A stretch of DNA of 5,310 nucleotides from Phycisphaerales bacterium (GTDB taxonomy: Bacteria; Planctomycetota; Phycisphaerae; Phycisphaerales; UBA1924): NCBI GenBank assembly GCA_030680655.1, contig JAUXUZ010000077.1, positions 1-5,310 on the forward strand. Direction: 5' to 3'. Numbering within the stretch: position 1 is the stretch's first letter; each line of letters opens with the position of its first letter. Position numbers and translations under genes: made by a program. The notes beneath the pieces were generated by a model. That model searched no databases and was not told the DNA's origin. It saw nothing but the letters and a program-made list of their open reading frames with translations. Below, piece after piece: positions 1 to 4,571 of this stretch.

Positions 1-87
1 CGTCGCCGTCGAGACGCCCGCCACGCGCGCCACATCCTGGATCGAGGTCGTCGTCTTGAACGGGCTCTGGTTCTTCCTTCGTGTCAC
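1..87 (-). CDS. LacI-family transcriptional regulator, N-terminal fragment (runs off left edge)
   Basis: Only the first 29 codons are in the window. Read on the minus strand from a GTG at 87-85 they give a short basic leader (TRRKNQSPFK) and then TTTSIQDVARVAGVSTAT. The SIQDVARVAGVSTAT part is the hallmark start of the LacI/GalR helix-turn-helix, where the second helix (VSTAT) reads the operator. An in-frame stop at 114-112 leaves GTG as the only usual start after it, and GGGAG (97-93) lies 5 nt upstream as a ribosome binding site. LacI proteins are usually repressors that respond to a sugar through a periplasmic-binding-protein-like domain, which here would lie outside the window. It is divergent from the glycoside hydrolase gene at 261, its likely target. 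The family call is firm; ligand and sign of regulation are unknown. Confidence 0.85.
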   Translation of the reverse strand, partial: MTRRKNQSPFKTTTSIQDVARVAGVSTAT

Positions 88-92
88 ACGCG

Positions 93-98
93 CTCCCT
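93..98 (-). promoter_or_regulatory. Ribosome binding site of the LacI-family gene
   Basis: On the minus strand AGGGAG lies 5 nt before the GTG at 87-85. It settles the choice of this non-ATG start, because no ATG or TTG occurs between the upstream in-frame stop and the helix-turn-helix. Confidence 0.6.
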
Positions 99-101
99 GA
101 G

Positions 102-115
102 GTGAGGGGCCTCAC
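102..115. promoter_or_regulatory. 14-bp inverted repeat next to the repressor start, candidate operator
   Basis: GTGAGG-GG-CCTCAC is a perfect inverted repeat with 6-bp arms and a 2-bp centre. It lies 15 bp upstream of the repressor start, where a bound repressor could block its own gene. It lacks the central CpG usual in LacI-family operators, so it could instead bind another protein or form a small stem in the leader. Function is inferred from position only. Confidence 0.3.
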
Positions 116-196
116 GCCCGTTCGTCCATCGCACCTGTCCATCCGACCTGCCCAATCGGCCGCTGTCGCCCCTGCCAATGCTCCGCCGAAACCTTC

Positions 197-210
197 TGAA
201 ACCGGTCCCG
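197..210. promoter_or_regulatory. Candidate LacI-family operator upstream of the glycoside hydrolase
   Basis: TGAAACCGGTCCCG has the central CG inside a palindromic ACCGGT core and a left half-site TGAAACC. This is close to the general LacI/CcpA-type operator pattern TGWAANCGNTNWCA, with two mismatches, both in the right half. It lies 50 bp upstream of the ATG at 261, between the divergent genes, where a local repressor would be expected to act. The right half-site is degenerate, so this is only a candidate. Confidence 0.4.
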
Positions 211-260
211 CGTGGATTGGCCCGGCCCAGCATACCGACATCACCGTACACTCTACTCCC

Positions 261-1883
261 ATGAAAGCCATTACAACAGCTTTCCTTTTCACCCTCAGCG
301 CTGGCCTCACGCTCACTGGCGGCTGCTCCGCCGCGCGTGCTGAAGACCCAGCCGCCCACGCGCCCCCCCTCAGTTCCACCACCGTTCACCCTTCACCCGC
401 CGCCGCGGTCACCATCGCCTCACCGGCGAACACTCCCCGCCCCCCCTTCACCTTCTCGCCAGAAGATGATGCTTTCCTCACCCTCATCCAGCGCGGCGGC
501 TGGAACTGGGCCATGCACGCGGCCAACGCCACCTCCGGCATGGTCCCCGACCGCGACTCGAAGCCGTACATCTCCATCGCCGGTGTCGGCTTCCAGCTCG
601 CCGCCTTCCCCATCGCCGTCGAGCGCGGCTGGATCTCCCGCGCCGATGCCCAGCAGCGCGTTGACACCATCCTCCGCACGCTCGCGCACACCAAGACCTC
701 CCGCAAGTTCGGCATGTACCAGCACTTTGTCGATGGCGAGACCGGCGAGCTCTCAACCATCGCGTACGAAGACGTCGTCAGCACCATCGACTCGGCCCTC
801 TTCTTCTCCGGCTGCATCGTCGCCTCCTCCTACTTCGGCGGCGACACCGCCACGCTCGCCGATGCCATCGTCGCCGATGCCGACTGGTCCGCCTTCTACG
901 ACGTCGGCACACCTGCGCCGCGCGACTTCGAACGCGGCTTCCTCTCGCTCGGCTGGAAGCCCATCGACCTCCAGAACGATCCCACCGGCCCCGGCACGTT
1001 CCTCCCCTACTACTGGCACGACTCCGGCTGCGAGCACCGCCTCGCCACGTTCCTCGCTGTCGCCGCGCCCGACCCGGCCAAGCGCATCCCCACCGACACC
1101 TACTACCGACTCCGCCGCCAGATCGGCACCGACGCCGCCCTCGGCGCGAAAGGCTCCGACGAATCACGCCTCATCTACTTCCCCTGGTCGGGCGCGCTCT
1201 TCACCAACCAGTTCTCGCACATCTTCATCAACTACAGCGCGATGGGCCCCGACAACCCCAGCGCAGCGCCGTTTCACATCCCCGACCGCGCCCGCGTTGA
1301 CTGGTGGGAGAACGCCCGCCGCACCACCAACCTCCACCGCGCCCGCGCCATCGCCCTCCACAAAAAAGACAAGGCCTCACCCTTCGGCCCCGACGCCTGG
1401 GGCTTCACCGCCAGCGACCGCACCCCCGACCAGCCCGGCGCCGCCAGCGGCTACCAGGTCGCCGGCTGCTACCCCGAGCTTGACGAGGCCGCCATGTCCG
1501 GCTCGCGGCTGCTCTACGACCTCTCGTGGTACCGCCCCAAGCCGACCGACCCGGGCGACAGCTCCATCGCCCCCTACGCCGCGGGGATGAGCATCCTCTT
1601 CGAACCGACCGCCTCCCTCAGCGCCCTGCGGCACTACAAGCACCTCGCACAGACTTACCCCGCGCTCGCCAAGCTCTGGCAAGACCCTTCAACTGGCGGC
1701 CACGGCTTCGCCGACGCCTACAACGCGCCCGCCCAGTGGGTCACGCCCGACCACCTCGCCATCGACCAGCTCCCCATGATGATCGCCATCGAGAACGCTC
1801 GCACCGGTCTGGTCTGGCGGCTCTTCCACCAGCACCCGGTGGTGAAGGCGGGGATGGAGCGGCTTCGGCTGGAGAGTCGCTAG
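261..1883 (+). CDS. Secreted glycoamylase / GH144-like glycoside hydrolase
   Basis: This 540-aa protein looks like the 'glycoamylase' family (Pfam PF10091/COG5368), which includes GH144 endo-beta-1,2-glucanases and a domain of cyclic beta-1,2-glucan synthases. Family-like blocks in order are GMVPDR (93-98), SIAGVGFQLAA (105-115), GWISRADAQQRV (124-135), GMYQHFVD (151-158), STIDSALF (174-181), WSGALFTNQFSHIFIN (309-324), WWENARR (348-354), WGFTASDRTP (380-389), HGFADAYN (481-488), and LAIDQLPMM (499-507) followed by ENARTGLVWRLF (511-522). Acidic residues near 170-177 are candidates for the active site, but I cannot assign the catalytic pair. The N-terminus MKAITTAFLFTLSAGLTLTGGC is an export signal, with cleavage likely at ARA/ED; the LTGGC lipobox is imperfect. 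A proline/alanine/threonine-rich linker follows to about residue 64. The ATG at 261 is chosen because the open frame from GTG 81 adds 60 residues with no signal character. No Shine-Dalgarno precedes it. The divergent LacI-type gene suggests induction by a sugar. Substrate is inferred; 'glucoamylase' is a family label and does not show starch activity. Confidence 0.85.
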   Translation: MKAITTAFLFTLSAGLTLTGGCSAARAEDPAAHAPPLSSTTVHPSPAAAVTIASPANTPRPPFTFSPEDDAFLTLIQRGGWNWAMHAANATSGMVPDRDSKPYISIAGVGFQLAAFPIAVERGWISRADAQQRVDTILRTLAHTKTSRKFGMYQHFVDGETGELSTIAYEDVVSTIDSALFFSGCIVASSYFGGDTATLADAIVADADWSAFYDVGTPAPRDFERGFLSLGWKPIDLQNDPTGPGTFLPYYWHDSGCEHRLATFLAVAAPDPAKRIPTDTYYRLRRQIGTDAALGAKGSDESRLIYFPWSGALFTNQFSHIFINYSAMGPDNPSAAPFHIPDRARVDWWENARRTTNLHRARAIALHKKDKASPFGPDAWGFTASDRTPDQPGAASGYQVAGCYPELDEAAMSGSRLLYDLSWYRPKPTDPGDSSIAPYAAGMSILFEPTASLSALRHYKHLAQTYPALAKLWQDPSTGGHGFADAYNAPAQWVTPDHLAIDQLPMMIAIENARTGLVWRLFHQHPVVKAGMERLRLESR

Positions 1884-1903
1884 AGGGGGAAGATGCATGA
1901 ACG

Positions 1904-1928
1904 CGTGGAGCAGGTTTCCAACCTGCCC
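1904..1928 (+). repeat. Hairpin repeat unit, copy 1
   Basis: The unit holds GCAGGTT (1910-1916), a TCC loop and AACCTGC (1920-1926), a perfect 7-bp stem, preceded by CGTGGA and followed by CC. It matches the reverse complement of 2014-2038 at 22 of 25 positions. As it starts 21 bp after the hydrolase stop it could also act as a transcript-stabilising or terminating hairpin, but no T run follows. Confidence 0.6.
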
Positions 1929-2013
1929 GGCCTTTCCAGTGATCGAGCCCCATGGTCGATCCCCGTCTATGGTCAACGGATGTCGGAACCGTGCACGGAG
2001 ACGGGCCTCGATT

Positions 2014-2038
2014 GGGCAGGTTAAAAACCTGCCCCACG
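2014..2038 (-). repeat. Hairpin repeat unit, copy 2 (inverted)
   Basis: GGGCAGGTT (2014-2022), an AAA loop and AACCTGCCC (2026-2034) form a perfect 9-bp stem, with CACG following. Read on the minus strand it differs from copy 1 at only three positions, two of them in the loop. The loop is thus freer to vary than the stem, as expected when the fold or a palindrome-binding protein is under selection. Confidence 0.6.
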
Positions 2039-2111
2039 ATCTCTCTGCACAATCCGTTAGAGGGGGAAGGGAACGGGGGGCGAAAGTTCAAAGTACAAAT
2101 GCACAGCCCCG

Positions 2112-2145
2112 GGCGCGTGCGCCGGAGGCCTCATCGACAGAGGCC
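2112..2145. terminator. Two small hairpins in the convergent gap, possible bidirectional terminator
   Basis: GGCGC-GT-GCGCC (2112-2123) and GGCCTC-ATCGACA-GAGGCC (2127-2145) lie between the ends of two converging genes, 18 bp past the stop of the minus-strand gene. Neither is followed by a clear T run on either strand, so intrinsic termination would be weak. The call rests on position and stem potential. Confidence 0.25.
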
Positions 2146-2162
2146 CGACCGGGAGGGAGGGC

Positions 2163-2963
2163 TCACTTGCTTGTCGGTGCCGATTGCGCGTGCTCGGTTG
2201 CGAGGGGCTCGCGGGCTTCGATGTCTTCGTACTTGATGCCGAACGCGCGCGGGAGGCCGGCCGCACGCGCGTAGTGGTTCCACTCGATGATGCGGTCGTA
2301 GAGATCCTGGGTGAAGCGCTCGTGTGGTGCGCGCATCGTGGCGAGGATCTGCTTGCGCTCCTGGTCTGTGAAGTATTGCGGCTGCGGGGGGAGGGGAGGG
2401 TTTACGACTAAGGGCGCAGAGGGCGGGGAGGAAGAAGAGGCTGAGGTATGAGCGATGAGTGATGAGTCACGAGGGGGAGTGATCCGCTCGCCGGGGCGGC
2501 TCGCTTCAGGGCCTGCGGCAGCGTGGAGGGTGTTGGTGGGTTTTGTGGGTTTGGGATGTGGGGTGAGGTTTGTGCGGGGCTCGTTGGCGGAATCGCTGGA
2601 TGTCCCCGGGCTGCCGCCGCGGGGATCGTGGGGGGAATCAAAAGGCACCCTCAACCGGCCTTGCAGAGCCTCGGCCACCTTCTCCCGCTCTGCGGGCGAA
2701 GGAGGTAGAGCGCTGACGTTGGGCGGGGGGGCGAGGCGGAGGATGTCGCGGGCGGCCTGGAGGCAGAGGCGGATGCGCTGGGTGGTGGTGCGGGCCTGGG
2801 CGGCTTCTTCGCGTCCCTCGTCGTGATCGTGCCCCGCGGGGCTGGTGATGCTCTGGGCGAGGTGGAGCATGATCTTGTGGATGGTCTGGAGCGCATCGCG
2901 CTGGGCTCGCTGAATGTCGAGCGCGAACTGGGTGGTGAAGTCTGTCGCTGTGACTGCCTGCAT
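2163..2963 (-). CDS. Hypothetical protein with helical N-terminus, low-complexity centre and conserved-looking C-terminal block
   Basis: I do not recognise this 266-aa protein. Residues 1-75 look helical and coiled (DIQRAQRDALQTIHKIMLHL at 16-35). Residues about 80-195 are rich in proline, serine and threonine and look disordered. Residues 196-255 again look folded, with YFTDQERKQILATM (197-210), LYDRIIEWNHYARAAGLPRA (221-240) and FGIKYEDIEAREPLA (241-255). There is no signal peptide or membrane segment, so it is probably cytoplasmic. ATG 2963-2961 is chosen over the in-frame ATG 3206 because the extra 81 residues resemble translated intergenic repeat, a candidate promoter lies between the two, and a G-rich stretch (AAAGGGGG) sits 7 nt before the chosen start. 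Codons in both ends favour G or C at the third position, supporting a real gene. Parts of the centre coincide with repeat DNA (2448-2475, 2680-2700). A role as a two-part adaptor or binding protein is only a guess. Confidence 0.7.
   Translation of the reverse strand: MQAVTATDFTTQFALDIQRAQRDALQTIHKIMLHLAQSITSPAGHDHDEGREEAAQARTTTQRIRLCLQAARDILRLAPPPNVSALPPSPAEREKVAEALQGRLRVPFDSPHDPRGGSPGTSSDSANEPRTNLTPHPKPTKPTNTLHAAAGPEASRPGERITPPRDSSLIAHTSASSSSPPSAPLVVNPPLPPQPQYFTDQERKQILATMRAPHERFTQDLYDRIIEWNHYARAAGLPRAFGIKYEDIEAREPLATEHAQSAPTSK
2448..2475. repeat. 7-bp tandem repeat inside the hypothetical gene
   Basis: ATGAGCG, ATGAGTG, ATGAGTC and ACGAGGG follow one another, giving three close copies and one degenerate copy of a 7-bp unit. 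Read on the minus strand this encodes part of the serine-rich linker around residues 164-172. A 7-bp unit shifts frame with every copy, so a gain or loss of one unit would break the protein; this marks a possible unstable site. Confidence 0.55.
2680..2700. repeat. REP-like hairpin inside the hypothetical gene
   Basis: TTCTCCCGC, a TCT loop and GCGGGCGAA form a 9-bp stem with one mismatch. Its form (CTCCCGC-tct-GCGGG) is that of the palindromic repeats scattered between genes in many GC-rich genomes. Here it lies within the open frame and encodes residues of about 88-95 of the minus-strand protein (SPSPAERE-like stretch in the disordered linker). Confidence 0.45.
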
Positions 2964-3072
2964 GTGTGGACCCCCTTTGGTGCTGGATGCCTGGCTGGAC
3001 GTTGGGGGGTGCGGCTGTGCACTGGCCGCTGCCTGCCCCCGCCCACCCCTTCGCCCCGCGTGCGTGGATCGG

Positions 3073-3101
3073 AGGATACCACGGGTGTTTGGGTTCTGCA
3101 A
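3073..3101 (-). promoter_or_regulatory. Candidate sigma70-type promoter for the hypothetical gene
   Basis: On the minus strand TTGCAG (3101-3096) and TATCCT (3078-3073) are separated by 17 bp. They match the -35 and -10 consensus at 3 and 4 of 6 positions. Transcription would begin near 3066, giving a leader of about 100 nt before the ATG at 2963. The -35 match is poor; spacing and position are the main support. Confidence 0.35.
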
Positions 3102-3220
3102 GGTCTTTCCGTACGGATTCCTGACATTTCTGCATTTTGCTGTCGATGAGCCTCTGGGAGGGCTGTGGCGGGGGGAGTGTGGCTGGGCTCGATTCCGCTG
3201 AGCCATTTCCGAGGCAGGCC

Positions 3221-3250
3221 GCGGATCAACGCGGATCGACGCGGATCAAG
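3221..3250. repeat. Three-copy 10-bp tandem repeat
   Basis: GCGGATCAAC, GCGGATCGAC and GCGGATCAAG are adjacent and differ only at the eighth or tenth position, with GCG continuing after the last. The 10-bp period places each GGATC on the same face of the helix. No gene or known origin element adjoins it. Repeats of this GCGGATC type are often found between genes in GC-rich bacteria. Confidence 0.65.
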
Positions 3251-3421
3251 GCGCGTTGCCACCGCGATCCCCCCACGTTCGCCGCACTTTACCCGCCGCC
3301 AGCCGCCCCAAACCCCCCAAAAACCACTGCAAAACCATTTCCCACCAGCCCAACGAAACGTCCCGCCAGGGCGCCGGGAATCGACGGCGGTTGGCCAGAC
3401 CAGCCCGTAGGCCGAATCTCG

Positions 3422-3520
3422 GGGTGGCACGGACAAGGGGGGCGGCTCGGCGTTGCCCGTGTGCCTTGATCGAACGCCAAGACCCACGGTCAAGCCCAAA
3501 ACGGCTTGACCGTGCCGCCC
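3422..3520. repeat. Inverted-repeat cluster (REP-like) with nested perfect hairpin
   Basis: The outer arms GGGTGGCACGGACAAG (3422-3437) and CTTGACCGTGCCGCCC (3505-3520) are inverted copies matching at 14 of 16 positions. The right arm also pairs with CACGGTCAAGCC at 3485-3496. The motif CACGG(A/T)CAAG therefore occurs three times, twice on the plus and once on the minus strand, within 100 bp. Two alternative folds compete for the right arm. No coding function is apparent. Confidence 0.6.
3485..3514. repeat. Perfect 12-bp stem-loop
   Basis: CACGGTCAAGCC and GGCTTGACCGTG are exact reverse complements around a 6-nt CAAAAC loop. It is the strongest hairpin in the window. No T run follows on either strand and no gene ends nearby, which argues against a simple terminator and for a repeat unit or a protein-binding palindrome. 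Confidence 0.7.
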
Positions 3521-3680
3521 GATGCAGCGGCCTTGCCCCGGCCACCCGCTGCTCGCCGGTCGGTTGTCCGCGGCCGCACTGAAGTCGGTCAGAGCGGGGG
3601 GCGGCGTGTCCACGATAAGAGTCTGTGCAGATAGATGGACAGGGACTGGCGGATCGCGTCCTTCCCTGTATGCTGATGTG

Positions 3681-4541
3681 ATGCACACACCGTCAGGCAA
3701 CTACCGGAGGATTTGGCCAGGCTTGGCGGCTCTTGTCGTCGCTGCACCGGTCGCCCAGGCGCAGTTGGCTACGTTCACTTCGCGTAATCTAGAGATTCGC
3801 TACGGCGGTACCACCCGGGGGGGTACCGCCGTCGGGCCGACTTCGCAGAGCGCCGACCTCTACATCGAAGGTGGCTCGCATTCCGGGGTCAACAGATACA
3901 GCCATCTTACGTTTGAGAACTGGCGTATCAGCGATGGGCGGTACGATGCCTTCGGACGCATCGACGCCGTGTTGGATGCCACCCCCGCAGACTCAGCGGG
4001 CATGGTCGTTACCGATGATGTGTTCTTCTCCGTACAAGCCCCTGCGACGGCGTACATCAACTTCGGTACCGGTTTCAGCGGGCACCCCACACAGAGCGCG
4101 GGCCAGTACGCAGACCTGTTTGCGCAGGCGGGGGGAGCCCTTTCGGGTCCCAGCGTCGTCAACGGTGCTTGCCGCTCGTCAACATCCGGCCCCGGACGCA
4201 AGGTTGTGGGGTTGTTGCCCGGTAATTACCACCTCAACCTCTACACCTTCTTGGCTTCATCGTCGGGCGGTTGGCAGGCGGGGGATTTCTCTGAAGTGAC
4301 CATCTCGATGATTCTTGCGCCGAGGTTGCCTGATTGCCCCGCTGACGTCGGCGGCATCGGCGGCTTCGCCGTCAGCGATGGATTACTTGACAAAAACGTC
4401 TTCATCGCCTTTATCGGCCTCTTTTTTTCGCTCAACCGTCAGGCCGACCGCGGCTCAACGGGCGGCGACGCGTGGCCTGACGGCCTCTTCGACAACAACG
4501 ACTTCATCGTCTTCATCGATCAGTTCTTCTTAGCGTGCTAG
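3681..4541 (+). CDS. Secreted protein with C-terminal GC-type dockerin-like module
   Basis: This 286-aa protein starts with a signal peptide: basic YRR, a hydrophobic run WPGLAALVVAAPVA, and a likely cut after AQA (residue 27 or nearby). Residues about 30-215 appear rich in beta strand (LEIRYGG, ADLYIEGG, VVGLLPGNYHLNLYTF) and match no family I recognise. From CPADVGG (219-225) the C-terminus has two dockerin-like repeats, DGLLDKNVFIAFIGLFF (233-249) and DGLFDNNDFIVFIDQFF (267-283), joined by ADRGSTGG (255-262). In the planctomycete 'GC-type dockerin' proteins such repeats are thought to bind calcium and anchor or sort the exported protein. The first repeat has lost acidic positions (DKNVF against DNNDF), and the protein ends in AC rather than the usual GC. 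ATG 3681 is chosen because it opens the signal peptide; no Shine-Dalgarno is seen, so the message may be leaderless. The astacin gene follows on the same strand. Confidence 0.8.
   Translation: MHTPSGNYRRIWPGLAALVVAAPVAQAQLATFTSRNLEIRYGGTTRGGTAVGPTSQSADLYIEGGSHSGVNRYSHLTFENWRISDGRYDAFGRIDAVLDATPADSAGMVVTDDVFFSVQAPATAYINFGTGFSGHPTQSAGQYADLFAQAGGALSGPSVVNGACRSSTSGPGRKVVGLLPGNYHLNLYTFLASSSGGWQAGDFSEVTISMILAPRLPDCPADVGGIGGFAVSDGLLDKNVFIAFIGLFFSLNRQADRGSTGGDAWPDGLFDNNDFIVFIDQFFLAC
3802..3832. repeat. Perfect 11-bp inverted repeat inside the dockerin gene
   Basis: ACGGCGGTACC and GGTACCGCCGT are exact reverse complements around a 9-nt G-rich spacer. The stem lies about 120-150 nt into the coding region and encodes the repeat-like GGTTRGGTAVG (42-52). 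A stem this stable in the message could slow ribosomes early in the gene or mark a small duplication. Confidence 0.6.
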
Positions 4542-4571
4542 TTCAACGAGAACGCAATGTAGAGCCATGCC

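Larger units (their letters stand above)
1881..2069. mobile_element. Putative small non-coding mobile element (MITE/REP-pair-like) with 12-bp direct repeats
   Basis: The 12-mer TAGAGGGGGAAG occurs exactly at 1881-1892 and again at 2058-2069, and encloses 165 bp with no gene. Inside, near both ends, is the same hairpin unit in opposite orientation (1904-1928 and 2014-2038). The left direct repeat includes the TAG stop of the hydrolase gene, so an insertion there would have duplicated the stop without harming the protein. Inside are also CCCGTCT/AGACGGG (1962-1968, 1999-2005), GATCGA/TCGATC (1941-1946, 1956-1961) and a 10-bp palindrome CCGTGCACGG (1989-1998), so the transcript could fold extensively. 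Mobility is inferred; the purine-rich 12-mer could be coincidence. Confidence 0.45.
3102..3680. other. Gene-poor intergenic region with repeats
   Basis: I find no convincing gene in these 579 bp. Open frames exist on both strands but have unlike codon use, no signal or domain character, and overlap one another. The stretch holds a three-copy 10-bp tandem repeat (3221-3250), a C-rich/A-rich tract (about 3290-3335) and an inverted-repeat cluster (3422-3520). Upstream of the next gene TATGCT (3669-3674) could serve as a -10 element placing the transcript start at or next to the ATG at 3681, but no good -35 is seen. Confidence 0.5.

Noticed and set aside
81..260. GTG start at 81 extending the hydrolase by 60 residues
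   Set aside because: The added residues have no signal or domain character, overlap the repressor start and the candidate operators, and would bury the clear signal peptide that begins at 261.
337..1590. Long open frame rich in Pro/Ser/Thr on the plus strand
   Set aside because: It is a frame-shifted shadow of the hydrolase gene, with the composition expected from high GC content.
2386..2400. G-run tract that might form a G-quadruplex
   Set aside because: It only encodes the proline stretch of the minus-strand protein; G runs of this size are expected at this base composition.
2964..3206. Upstream start (ATG 3206) for the hypothetical minus-strand gene
   Set aside because: The added 81 residues read like translated intergenic repeats and cross the candidate promoter.
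3522..3680. Upstream extension of the dockerin gene from ATG 3522
   Set aside because: It places 53 residues of repeat-adjacent sequence before a well-formed signal peptide.
3246..3686. Open frames on both strands in the intergenic region
   Set aside because: They overlap one another, cross the hairpin cluster and tandem repeat, and show no signal peptide, domain or ribosome site.
2651..3700. Long minus-strand open frame overlapping the hypothetical gene and the intergenic region
   Set aside because: It overlaps the better supported frame at 2163-2963, crosses several repeats, and has no recognisable domain.
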